A DNA stretch of 64,000 bases from assembly GCA_963575745.1 (NCBI GenBank), contig CAUYUJ010011503.1, positions 318,001 to 382,000 on the forward strand. The letters are read 5' to 3'. Shown here in pieces: positions 51,777-62,469 of the stretch. Below the pieces are notes generated by a model. That model had not been told where the DNA came from. It ran no database searches and saw only the letters and a program-made list of their open reading frames with translations. Made by a program: the position numbers and the translations under genes. Position 1 is the stretch's first letter. Each line of letters opens with the position of its first letter. Source of the stretch: Prorocentrum cordatum (taxonomy: Eukaryota; Sar; Dinophyceae; Prorocentrales; Prorocentraceae).

Positions 51777-54700
51777 TCAGCGCCCACGCTTCGTGGGTGA
51801 CTGTTCGTTGGCGTCAGGGCCAACGCGAGTGCGCTTCTGCGCGCACCCCTGTGACAAAAATGCGCCTGCCTTCACTTTAGCAGTGTTCTTCAACACTGGA
51901 AACTGGATAGTAAAATGCTCAGGGGTGTCGCCAGGGCGCATCGTGAGCTGAATGTCGTACGAAACCTTGACCCTGGACATATTCGGTGATTTATCAGTGG
52001 GCACGCAGGAGAATGGGCTGACAAAGTTCTGGCCACTCTGCTCCCCCGTGACGAATTGCGGCATCAAGTGGAATGCTGTCGGGGGCTTGCCCATGACGAC
52101 TCCTAGGCCGACAGCTTTATCAGGGGCTGCAGTGTTCGGGCCCCTGTGCTTCACAAGCTGGGTCACAGGCGGCATCGCGAGAGCGTTCGGATCGAAGTCC
52201 TGCAGCGCTTGCATGGCGAACGGATTCGTGTAGATCTTGAGCCCCGCGAACTTTGTCTCGGACCCCTCGCTCGCTGCAGTTAGGCACAAGCACATCTGAG
52301 ACTTCACGTGCTCGATGCGCCAGCTGGTGTTCAGCGACGGCAACATGTTGCTAAACGTCAGCACCTCCTGAGGCCTGGCCGTCGCGGGCACCTACAGGTC
52401 CTTCAGGTTACCAAACACGAGCGCGAGAGGTTCGCCATCAGCGTGGACTCCTGTCGGTGCTATCGTGGAGATGGCCTCACCGATCTCCTTGATAATCCAC
52501 AGCGCGCAGGCGCTGCTGTTCTGGTCGGCCTTCCGTGGCTTGACGATCGAGCCGAGCCGCTGAATGTGGTAGGCCGCAGATTCACGTCTCACATCTGCTG
52601 CATGGCGACGCTCGCCCTGGGGGGTGGCGCCCCCACCTGCTGCAGCAGAGCGGCGTTCCGAGTCGGCGTTGCCGACGCGGATCGCACCTTCAGTGATGAA
52701 AAAGCTCTTCCTATGTCTCTTCCTCCTCCTCTTCCTCCTCCTCCTTCTCCTCCTCTTCCTCCTCCTCCTCCCTCCCCCCCTCCTCCTCCTACTTCCCGTT
52801 CTGCTTCCCCCCACCTCCTCCCTCTCCATCCCCTCATCATCACCATCGTCATCATCGCCCATCGCCCGTGCCAAAAGGCCGGTTTGTGGGCAATGTTGAA
52901 TTTCGACGGGGTCGGAACGCGCGCATCCAGGAATCACCTTGGGCTCTTGCTTGACGGTCGCCCGACAGCGGTTGATCCACGGGTTGTCGATCGGCTGCCC
53001 CTTGATGTCGGCGAGCGCGTCGATGAATACCTGGGCGGCCTCCTCCAACGTGGCAAAGTTCTTGCCCTCGCGGCTGCTCTTGCCCTTCCGCAAGAGGTGC
53101 AAGACTAGGCGCATGTCGTTCTCGCAGGTGAGTTGCAGCTTTGACCTCAGGCTGATGCCATGCGCGACGCGCATGTCTCGGGCGCCCTCCATCATCTCCT
53201 CAGCCTCTTGCGCCAAGTCCAGAGGGGCCCTGTTGCACAGCTTGCCGAGATCAGAGTCGCGACTGAGCCCAGCCTTGCCGTCGACCACCTTGTCGATGGG
53301 CGAGTTGAGCTGCGCCAAGCGCACAGCCGCGCGCACTCGCTGCAGAGGAACAACGAGCGACGGCCACGACAGGTTGGCAAGCTTCTCGACAAACGAGCCG
53401 CCGATGTGGCCGAACGTGGCCGAGGCGCCGCGGGGAACCTGTGGGAGATGGAAAATTAGAGGAGGAGGAGGAGGAGGGGGAGGAGGAGGAGGAGGAGGAG
53501 CGCATGATAAGGAGGCCATCGGCACTCGGATTCGGAGAGCGCGACCCGATGAGATTACTGGGCCGAGGATCGAGGATGGAGGGCCGCAGCCCTCGTCCTC
53601 ATCAGCGACCCTCGGCCCTGCATTTTCATTCTTAGGGCCCTCGACCCTCTACCCGAGACAACCCCTTTATCACCACTCATCCTCCTCCTCTCTTCCTCTT
53701 CCTCCTCCTCCTCGCCCTCCCTCTCCTCCTCCTCCATCTCCTCCTCCACCCCCTCTTCCCTGCCATGCAGAGCCTTGAAGACCGCGGTCTTCATGTCGCG
53801 CGCCTCTACGATCTGCTCCTGCGGGACTGCGCGCGAAAACTTGCGCAGCTGCAAGGCCCAGTCCTTCCAGAACGGGTTGGTCAGCAGGCTCTCCTCCATG
53901 GCCGCGCCCCGCGCGACCTTCTCGTCGCCGTTGGTCGCCATGGCCTGCGCGAAGGAGGAGTGCGTGGTGAGTAAGCCCTCCAGCTCGGACACATCAGACG
54001 CGCCCTTCCTGTTGAGGGCGCCCACGCCGATGCACAGCACATCTGGGGACTCCTGCGCGACGGCGCAGTTGAGCACCTGCCACTCGAGGCCCCTGCTGAG
54101 AGCGTCGCGCAAGGTGGGCCACTTCTGGCACATGTACTCCTCGTCCAAGTAGCCCGATGGTGCAATGAACTCGTCGCTGCATGTCATCTTGCAGCTGATT
54201 GCACGGATGGCTGCGTTGCAGTGCGTGCCGCCGAAGCTCGCGAGCTCCATGACGTCGTGTGGCGGGATGCCGCTCTGGACGCTGAAGCGGCGGTTGAAAT
54301 CCACCCACTTGCCACCTCTGGAGTTCCTCTCGGCACCTCAACTGCGAACGAACCGCAGGACGCGCGAGAGTAGCTCCAGCCGGCCCTGCAGTGCTTGCCG
54401 AGGTTGCTGGGGCTCTTGGCAACCTGGGAGGGTGAATAATGAAAACAGGCCCGCATCCAATATCACGAGTAGCATTCATCATTCCTCTCACTCGTCCTCC
54501 TCCTAGTCTCTTCACCCTTGCTCAGCCCTCCTCCCTCTTCTCCTTCTCATCCTTTACTCGTCCTCTCATTCACCTTCCCACTCTTCTCCTCATCCCTTTC
54601 TCTGAGGCCATCCCTCTCCTCCTCCTCCTCCCCCTCCTCCTCCTCCTCGTCCTCCACCTCCTTCTCCTCCAGCTCCTCCTCCTCCTCCTCCCTTTCCTCC

Positions 54701-55010
54701 TCCTCCTCCTCCTCCCTTTCCTCCTCCTCCTCCTCCTCCTCCTCCTCCCCCTCCTCTTCCTCTCCCACCCTCTCACCTCCCCGATGTCACATTCTCCCCA
54801 CGCACCTCGAAACCGAAGCCTCCGCGGTTGTCGGGGCTGACGCCGACGCGGGAGGCCACCGCCGTCGTCGTCCTGAGCAGCTGGGGCCTGGGCTTCAGCA
54901 CATCTAAGATGCTGTCAGGCCTTGATCACCTGCCCGTCGCTGTGGAAGCGGGCGATGATCTGCTGCAGCTCCGCCCTGACCTCGCCCAGGGCGCGCTCGA
55001 CCAGCGCCAT
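51777..55010 (-). pseudogene. Large unknown multi-exon protein, with in-frame TGA and TAG
   Basis: Exon 1 begins at ATG 55010 (MALVERALGEVRAELQQIIA); a short gap near 54915 is unresolved. The next segment ends FGFE at 54806 with a GT-AG intron 54805-54424 (382 nt). The exon then reads QQPRQALQGRLELLSRVLRF, a TGA, KWVDFNRRFSVQSGIPPHDV and GTHCNAAIRAISCKMTCSDE to HGREEG. GT-AG intron 53749-53439 (311 nt). The exon continues VPRGASATFGHIGGSFVEKL, a likely intron at the pyrimidine tract ~52700-52860, GEPLALVFGNLKDL, TAG at 52392, then VPATARPQEVLTFSNMLPSL to the end at 51777. No known domain. It may be two genes. Confidence 0.45.
54490..54785. repeat. Pyrimidine tract (CTCCTC)n inside an intron
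   Basis: Lies within the predicted 382-nt intron; Ser/Glu/Leu-rich ORFs here are artefacts. Confidence 0.85.
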
Positions 55011-55070
55011 GATCGAAGATCCTCAGGGCCCAGCTCCAAAGGATACGAAGGCCAGAGGCCAGAACACACA

Positions 55071-55090
55071 TTGAGCCAAAATGGGCAAGG
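55071..55090 (-). other. Spliced-leader relic
   Basis: Minus strand CCTTGCCCATTTTGGCTCAA; GCCATTTTGGCTCAA is matched except for one base. 60 nt before ATG 55010. Confidence 0.75.
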
Positions 55091-55114
55091 CGGAGCGTTT
55101 CATTGAGGGCCTTT

Positions 55115-55475
55115 CGGGTGCCTTTTGGCTTGGGGCTAAGTGTTGCTAACTCAGAGAGCTAACTCACTTTCTCACTTAGCTAACACAGAAAGCTAACTGA
55201 CTTGCACAGACTTACCCAAGTCTTCCCAAGAGGTAGGCAACCGATGCTGTGTTGGACGGTCAGCTTATGTAACACTCAGCAACCGCCGTAGCTAAGACCA
55301 TCCAACCTGAGCTAACATTGCACATCGTGAGCTCGGACTTGCCAACTGCAAATGTAAGTTGACCTGACATGCTAATGTGTTGTATGCATTTACAGACACA
55401 TAGGAAGTGATGTAGGTGTGTTGCTAGATGTTGTTATGATGATGCTAGTGGTTGCCATGAGGTTGTTAAATTCTT
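55115..55475. repeat. Right TTAGCTAA-rich end
   Basis: Contains GCTAAGTGTTGCTAACTCAG and CTTAGCTAACACAGAAAGCT; partner of 43170-43370. Confidence 0.55.
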
Positions 55476-55514
55476 ACAACCAGCGTAACTGTTACTGAGG
55501 CGGGCTTCCTCCCA

Positions 55515-56343
55515 AGAGGACCGTGCGCGTCGATTCCCTCGCGTCTGAGGTTGACCGCCTGAAACGGAAGAAGGGCCTCGCAGCCCCCTTTCGTCAACGT
55601 CGACCTGCGCCACTGGCCCCCCTGGCGCCTCCGGCAACTTCCGGCCCCAGGCCGACGTCGACGCTCAGGCCGGCGGGAACGCCGGGGCCAAGCCCCAGCT
55701 GCTGGGCTGGACCGAGTGGCACCTCGCCATGGACCAGTGCCCCCATTCGACCTTGCGTGCCGCCCGCGCGTCCCGCGGGCTCGCCTTCCCCTCGCCGCTG
55801 GCCGTGCAGGTACGCAATAGCTGCTGCCGTCGCGGAGCAGCTCGACTTTGCATCGGCGCTGGCCCACAAGCAGATCTGCCTGATGGCACCTCGCGCACGC
55901 GCACGAATCCCGTCACGGCGCTGACCCCCCTCCGCCCGTGTCGCAGGTGGCTGCCCACGCGCAGCTGAAGAACCGCAAGTCCGTCCTGCGCGTGATCTAC
56001 GACCAGGTCGCCCGCCGCAGCTGGGCCGACAAGGCTGCCGCCAGGGTCGCGGGCTTCCAGGCCCGCGCCCATCATCTCACGCCCGCGCCCGCGCGCTCGC
56101 GACGCGCGCCCGCCATCGCAGGCGAACCAGGCGGCCCTCGCCCTCGACGAGGTGCTGCTCCGCCAGGCCGAGCGTGAGTACGATTTCGGAGAGTAGGGCT
56201 TCCGCGGCGGCCCTGCCGCCCCGAGGCCGGAGGGGGCTGGCCCGGCGGGCCCCTGCGTCGCCCAAGCGCAGCCAGCACAGCAGGCCCAGCAGGCCCACCA
56301 GGGCAAGCGCAAGGCCGGCGCTGGCGGCAAGGGCGGCTCCTGA
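55515..56343 (+). pseudogene. Gag-like protein, later exons of the second retroelement
   Basis: Begins VDSLASEVDRLKRKKGLA (55520-55580), then after unresolved short introns LLGWTEWHLAMDQCPHSTL to 55754. Introns 55755-55809, 55885-55946 and 56061-56121 (55, 62 and 61 nt) all start GC and end CAG; between them exons read YAIAAAVAEQLDFASALAHK, VAAHAQLKNRKSVLRVIYDQ and ANQAALALDEVLLRQAEREY. A TAG at 56194 interrupts, but the same frame continues GFRGGPAAPRPEGAG to the basic end GKRKAGAGGKGGS with TGA at 56341. Helical and basic, as expected for a nucleocapsid-type protein. The TAG may be a mutation of CAG. Confidence 0.55.
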
Positions 56344-56604
56344 GGGGGGGGCTGGGGCAACGGAAGCAAGCGGCAGCGCCGCTGAACCACCGGAGTGGGG
56401 GAAGCGCGCGCCGGACGGGCACAGCCGTCAGCACGGCGCGCGGAGTCATCCAAGAACATTGCGATTGGCGCGGATTTCGCTCCAAGGGACTCATGGCGCA
56501 CCATGTTTGCGCGGGTCCCGCCTCCCCCCTCCTCCCGCCGCGCGCCCTCGGTCTCGCCCCCCTTCCCCCTCCCCTCTGACGCGCCCACTTGCAGCTCGCC
56601 CGCG

Positions 56605-59302
56605 CCATGAAGCGCCCACGTGAGCCCGAGCGCCGGGATGGGCCGGCGCATGGACGCTCGACTTCCGATGCTCGCAAGTTGTCGTTTGCCGAAGCAGCCG
56701 CCCTCGAAGGCGATGCCAGCGTCGCGCAGGGGCGCGGTCGCGTGCCGCAGCAACCGCCCACGAAGGCGATGCTTGCTTCGCGCGGGAATGCAAACTCTCG
56801 CCGGACACCGTGGAGGCACTCGAACGGATGGCCTCGCACACGCCCGACGAGGTGTCGCCGCGCGCGCGCGGGTCGATCGCGCGGCACGCCCGCGCGCGAG
56901 GTGTGTCAGGAGAGAGAAAGAGCAGCGCAGAGAATCCTCAACATGGGCCATCAGTCTCGAAGCGCTGGCTTGATCGAACTCTGGAATCGTCACGCGGATC
57001 CGGGGGTCGAGACGGTGGCGAGGGGGCGTCAACGGCCCTCTCTTCGAGAGGTTACTCGCCGACGCGGGCTTCCATGACCCGCTGTGCGTCGAGTTTTTCC
57101 GCGAGGCGCGCCTAGCGGGATGCGAACTCGCCGACTGGGAGCACGCGCCGCCGCGCGGCCCGCGCAGGGTGCTCCCCTCATCGGGAAGCTCGAGCGATCA
57201 GGGACGGGCGTCGAAGCGGTTCATCCGCCGATGATTCCGCTGGAAGAGATCCTCAGAGGCCCCGCGCGGGCGTCGCCTCCGCGGCGGGCTTCCATCCCCC
57301 CTTTCGCGGCGCCGCGACGCAGACAACACCAGAGACAGGGAGAAGTTTTTCAGAAGGACGCGGCCGAGCGACTGCGACGCGGCGCTGCATGAGTGCGCCC
57401 TCGCCGACGCGAGAGAGGGGAGGCTAACGCCGCCGCGTCCTCTGTCCCCCGCAGACGTGCCCGCAGACGCGGCGGTTATCCCTCGTTTTGGCGTAGAGCA
57501 GGGGGTTCGGCCCGACGGAACCGCGAAGGCGTCGCCGCGCCCAGCCAGCCTCGCCCGCGAGTCGCCCGTGCGCGCTGTCGACGATTGCAGCGCGGCCCAT
57601 CTAAACAGAGGGACGCAGCCTCAGGAACACATGAAGCACGACACAGTCGACGCTTTATTTGACGCATCCCGGAAGCTGGCCCGGCGCGATCAACGGCGCC
57701 TGCGCCGCATGCGCGCGCCGCGCCCTCCCCCTGAGGCACACCTGGGCCCTCTTGAGTTCTTCAAGGCCGATATTGACTCTGCGTTCCGCAGGGTCCCCCT
57801 GCGTCCGGACCACAGGTGCCTCGCGTGGGTGATCTATTGCTTCTCCGGGATCGTCTGGGGTGCACAGCACGTCGCCCTCCCCTTCGGCGCAGGCACGCTC
57901 CCCCCGGCCCCGCGACCCGGCCCGCGCCCGCCTCCCCCGCGCACCGCGGCGCAGTCAGCACCGTCCACAATTGGGAAAGAATGGGAGAGGCCCTCGTGGC
58001 CATGTGCCGACGGCTCCTTCGGATTCCCGTCCTAAGATATGTCGACGACCTGTTCAGCGTCGACCGCCAGGGGGGGGCCCGCTCTCTCCCTCGACTCCCT
58101 TGCTTGCGTGCTTGTGCCCGCCCCCTCCCCTCGCACGCGCGCAGGCCCACCACGCCTTGACATGCGTAGTGCGGGTGATCAGATGCATATTGGGCTCGGC
58201 ATCGGTGGCTGACCGGAAGACTGAGTCGGGATGCCCGCTCGTGATCCTGGGATTGTCGATCTCGGTTCGCCGCGACCCGTGCGCATTGTTCGCGAAGGGG
58301 GGCGGTCGGTTCGGCGCGCGCGTTCCTGCAGGCAACGAACACGGGTTTGACGGCCTGCCCGTCAGACGAGAAGGTCCAGAAATGGGTGAAACGCATTGCT
58401 GCGGCGCTGCACGACGGATCTATGACAGCAGGCCCGCGCGCCCGGTGCGCCACGCGGGCAGGGGCGACGCCTTGCGCAGGATGTGCCGCAAAACTCGCGG
58501 GCGCTCTGTCCTGGCGGCACCCTGACAATCCCGCAGGCTCCGCCGCGCCATGCTGCGGCCCCTGTTCGCTCATGCCCATGGGGGACGCCCGACCCTGCCG
58601 CTCCCCGCACTGGCGTGGTGGTTGGATGTCCTGGAGCGAGGCGTGACCGAAACGAGGGAATTGCTGCCGGCGGATACCCGTCCGCCGGTTCTCATATTCG
58701 CTGATGTCCGGGGCGACCCCCAAGAGCGGCAGCCGTCATCTGGTTCGACGGGCGTTGAGAGTATACGGACCAGATGCCGCCGGCCTGGCTCACGAGGCCC
58801 CGTCGCGCGCCGGCGCCCGCCCGGCGCAGTCTCGCCCGCGCGCAGGCAGTTCCAGGATCGAAGCGACAACCAGATCGCAGGACTGGAGATGCTCGCCTCA
58901 GCCCTGGCCATCTCCACATGGGCTGACGAGCTTCGGGGCCGCAGGGTTCGCCTTTTCAGCGACAACACGGTCGCTGAATGGTCGTTTCGTAAGGGGTCGG
59001 CGAAGTGCAGCGATCACGGGGCCATCGTCCACCACTTCTGGTCGGTGATCGGGCAGCTCGGGATCGACCTTCGGATCCGATCGACCGCGTCCCGCCCGGC
59101 GAGCACGCACTTCGGGCCCCGGCCGGTCGCGCCCTTCCCCCTTGCCCTGCGCGCCGCATCAGACGACAACATTTCCGACCTGCCGAGCCGGGAGGAATAC
59201 GATCTCATGTGCCACATCGGTGCCACCTGGAAGCGCCCGTGGCTGCGGATGGAGTTTTGGAATCTCCAGCTGCCAAGCCAACTCGCGGCCTGCCCCGCTT
59301 GA
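56605..59302 (+). pseudogene. Reverse transcriptase and RNase H of the second retroelement, many short introns
   Basis: ATG near 56607 (MKRPREPERRDGPAH). The N-terminal part is broken into short frames; GPLFERLLADAGFHDPLCVE (57030) is one exon. RT: RFGVEQG and VRAVDDCSAAHLN (57480-57610), motif A FFKADIDSAFRRVPL (57755), HVALPFGA; intron 57893-57954 (62 nt, GCGCAG at both junctions); VHNWERMGEALVAMCRRLL, motif C RYVDDLF (58036) intact; intron ~58071-58144; LTCVVRVIRCILGSASVADR; LTACPSDEKVQKWVKRIAAA; intron 58432-58479 (48 nt); AKLAGALSW; RRAMLRPLFAHAHGGR. RNase H: VLIFADVRGDP, IAGLEMLASALAISTWADEL, VRLFSDNTVAEWSFRKG, DDNISDLPSREEYDL. Catalytic residues appear kept. If the introns are spliced, the product could be active. 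Confidence 0.6.
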
Positions 59303-60049
59303 ACTCGCGCGCCACTCGCTTTTCCCCGCTCCCGCTCTCCCACCCGCACGCTCCTTGCGTCCGCACTCGCGCAGCGCCATGCGGCAGGTCTGTCCCCGCC
59401 CCGAGGGCATCCTCGACGCACCCATGCCGCTCGATCGCGCAAACCCGCGGCGGCGCTGTTACGTTCGCCTGATTCAGCGAGCGCACACCGCGAGTCACCT
59501 CGCGAAGGTCGCTGCACATTCCCTTTTCAGGAGCGAGATGAGGCAGCGCGACACGGACGCGGCGGCCTCGTGGATGCGAAGCCACGGGGTCCGCTCGTGG
59601 TATCACCTCGGGCAGCTTCCCGCGGACTCGGTGCCGCCCCTGGGAATGTCAACGGACGCGCGCGCGCGACAATCCTCTGGGCTATCCAGCTGGCCATCGA
59701 GCGCCGCCTGGATGAAGCCCTGTGCACCTTCGGCAGGGCGCCCGTACCGGAGCCCAGCAGTTCCACCAGTGATTCCGACACTGTCGACTATCGCCCGGGC
59801 GCGCGCGTCGATGACGACCCGATCGAAACGACGTCTCCCTAGCTCGGGTCCGAGCAAGGCACGCTTCCGCAAAAAGGGAGCGAACGCCGCCTGGCACAGT
59901 GCGTCAGAAGCCAGGCTGGCGCGCTCCCACCGCGTCGGGGCTCTCGAGAGGCGCGCAGGGCACGAGGCGACCTCTCCCTCCTTCGGGGCTCCAGAGAGGC
60001 GCGCTGGGCGCGAGGCGACCTCTCTCTCCTCTCTCCCATCGGCGCGCCA

Positions 60050-61540
60050 GCATGAAGCTCGCCGACCAGGTTGCCGCGGCGGCCCCGTGGGCGTCACCCA
60101 CGGCGCCGACGAAATCGCCAGGTTTTTGGTTTCCTGCGATGTCTTCGCACTTTCCTCCGTGCGGGCGGCAAGCGCCCCCGAGACATGGAATGGCCACGGG
60201 GCGCTTTCACCCGATGCGCAGCGCGCGATTGCACTGTTCGCGCGGGCACGGCCGCCGCCGGGCCCGCCGCCCGCTGCGCCGGCGACGAGTGGCGAGGCGC
60301 AAGGGGCGCCCGTGCGAGCCGTGCTGTGTGTCTCCTCCTCCGCCGGCTCTTCCTCGCCCTCGTCCTCCTCCTCGTCGTCGTCCTCCTCGCCCCCCTCGCG
60401 GGCTGGCGACAGGCGCCCAGCCGGGCCAGCACTCGCGAGCCCACATCAGCGGGGCGTTCCCTCGCAGCGGCTGCAGCTGGCGCGAGCGATAACCGCATTG
60501 CAGGCGTCGCCACCGGGCTCACGAAAGGGTGGCCTGCGCGCCGCAATTCGTCGCTTGCCCGTGGCACCGTGCGACCCCGACGTCAGGAGGCGCGCCTTGC
60601 TCGGGGCCCGGTATGCCGCCGTCCTCAAGAATGCCCCGCGTTCCCTCGGAACGTGGACGGCCTGCCTGAGGTGCTGGTTTCGCTTCGCCAAATCGCAGCT
60701 TGGCCGAGGTGACAGCCCCTTGCCGCCAACTGCGGACGAGCTCTGCCTCTGGGCCCTGTCTTTTCCAAACCCAGGCACCTTTGCCAACTATAAAGCTCAG
60801 GTCGACAAGGCATGCGTGCTTCTAGGTCTCGATCGCTCGGCGTTCCGCAGCCCAGCAGTAGCGCGCGCGAAGACCGCGATCAAGAACCGTGCGCCTCAGC
60901 CCGGCCCGCGAAAGGCGCTAGTCGCAATGCTGCCGCGCGTGCCAGATCCTCGGGTGCGAGCGCTGTTCGCGGTCGCCTTTGCCCTTGCCCTGAGGCTGCC
61001 CTCGGAGGCGCTGCTTTTCCGCATTGGCGATCCCGCAATGGCGGCCAATTTCCGCTTCAAGCAGGAGGAACTTGACCGCCCAGCGCCGACCATCGTGCTT
61101 TTCACCACGGGCGAAGCGGTCGCCCTCCACCTTTCGAGGCGCAAGCACATGCCTAGGCCGAGCGTTGTCAGACGTTCGTGCTGGTGTCGCACCGCGACCT
61201 GCCCGGTGCACGCCCCGCGCACCCTGCTGGGCGATATAGCGCCGGGTGCCTTCCCCTTCGCCCACTTGGCGAAGCCGACCAAGGCAGGGCGCGTTCTCCC
61301 CGTGCCGGCGGTTGCCCGTAACCTGCGCAGGTCGGCGCACGCGGCGGGGCCCCCCAATGCCGCCCGTATCACCTCTAGGTGCTTGCGGCGCGGCCGCACG
61401 GAGACCCTCCGACAAGGTGGGGGGAGCCTCGCAACCATTTTGCTGGCCGGTAACTGGAGGTCCGGCGCCTTGAAGGCCTACCTAGACCAGCCTGCCCAGG
61501 GGCCGCGGGCCAAGCCCCGGCAAGCGCTGCCTCTCAGCCG
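60050..61540 (+). CDS. Tyrosine recombinase of the second retroelement
   Basis: Open frame through the catalytic domain. The core-binding part begins near 60560 (RRLPVAPCDPDVRRRALLGA) with PRSLGTWTACLRCWFRFAKS. Catalytic part: Arg in ALRLPSEALLF (~60990), possible Lys in LSRRKHMPRPS (~61140), then TSRCLRRGRTETLRQGG at ~61370, where Arg is kept but the usual His is Cys, and Tyr in WRSGALKAYLDQP (~61480). Start uncertain: an ATG at 60052 (MKLADQ) is followed by a likely short intron. The end is unclear because the frame runs into the direct repeat at 61648. Lack of the His is seen in some YR retroelement enzymes. Function: integration of the circular copy. Confidence 0.6.
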
Positions 61541-61647
61541 CAACGCGCGCTTCGTCGCGCCTTTCGTACCGCGCGCGGCAAGAAATCCGCGACGATTGGC
61601 AGTGGGGGGCGCGCGCGCGACGGCTGACGCCAGCCTGCTGTCGCATT

Positions 61648-62275
61648 GGGTTGTAGCAGCCAGGCGTCGCCGTCGAGGCGCGCGCCGCCACCGCCTTGCG
61701 CTCGGCGGGGGCAGCGCCGCCCGACGCGCCGCCGCGCCCATCGCAGGATGGTTGCTGCGACCGCGTGGCGGACGCCGGAGAGCGCCGCACCCGCAGCCCC
61801 GTGGTGAGCGAACAGCCGAGGCACGAATGCTGTTCGCGGGCGCAGCAGCGAGGCTGCGCTGCGCGCGCGCCCGCGCGCCACGCAGCGAGCGAATGAGCTT
61901 GCGAGGGGCGCGTCGCCGCGAGGCGAACAGCACGCGAAACGCGAGAAAGATGGAGCCGCGGCTTTGTCGGCTGCGCCGCGGCTTGGCCGCCGCGGAGGGA
62001 GCGAACGCGAGCGTTCACCGCGGCGCCGGCCAGCCTTGCTGCGCACAGGTGAAATCTTAATTTTACCGCGGCAGGCGGGGCGCCATCTCTGCCCTGGGCG
62101 CGTTTCGCCCCACCCACATCCGCCCGGGTTGTAGCAGGCAGGCGTCGCCGTCGAGGCGCGCGCGGCCACCGCCTTGCGCTCGGCGGGGGCAGCGCCGACC
62201 GACGCGCCGCCGCATCCATCGCAGGATGGTTGCTGCGACCGCGTGGCGGACGCCGGAGAGCGCCGCACCCGCAGC
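61648..62275 (+). repeat. ~150-bp direct repeats, 478 bp apart
   Basis: Copies 61648-61797 and 62126-62275 start GGGTTGTAGCAG and end GCCGCACCCGCAGC, differing at a few bases. Their position right after the YR parallels B1/B2 of the first retroelement; no A-type copy was recognised between or on the left. Confidence 0.65.
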
Positions 62276-62469
62276 GCTGTGTTCGGAATGCCCGTTTTTG
62301 GAAGCGGTTCTGGAGGCCGTCCCCCAATCTGTTCTTCGCCAGCGTCGCCTCTCTCAACCATCTTGTGGTGTTAGGTCCTCGTTTCGACCCGCGCTCCTTC
62401 CTCCTCACCTCCTCGCCCCCTTCTTCCTCTTCTCTTTTCCACCATGCGCCTCCCGCACGCAGGGCAACG

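Larger units (their letters stand above)
43140..55510. mobile_element. ~12.3-kb multigene insertion with TTAGCTAA-rich ends
   Basis: Both edges (43170-43370 and 55115-55475) are AT-richer than the flanks and dense in TTAGC/GCTAA motifs; GAGTTAGCT...TTAGC blocks match in inverted orientation (the palindromic motif makes direct orientation possible too). Exact ends and target duplication are not determined. Inside, four to five genes lie on the minus strand, most with a spliced-leader relic just upstream, and one resembles a transposase. The host site seems to be an intron of the gag-like gene. Same organisation as the 18.3-kb insertion. Confidence 0.5.
42529..62275 (+). mobile_element. Second RT/RNase H/YR retroelement, intron-filled, carrying a nested insertion
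   Basis: Order: gag-like exons (42529-43031, then 55510-56343), RT and RNase H (56605-59290), YR (60050-61540), and a pair of ~150-bp direct repeats at 61648-61797 and 62126-62275 that could be B1/B2 of a split-direct-repeat end. RT keeps FFKADIDSAFRRVPL and RYVDDLF. Many frame changes coincide with short segments that start GC and end CAG, so they look like introns. The left terminal repeat was not found. The plus-strand order RT-RH-YR is that of DIRS-like elements. Confidence 0.65.

Noticed and set aside
59142-62060. A 972-codon open frame covering the end of RNase H through the direct repeat
   Set aside because: It joins the wrong frame of RNase H (the real motifs are in another frame), introns and repeat DNA. 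Only the YR part is supported.
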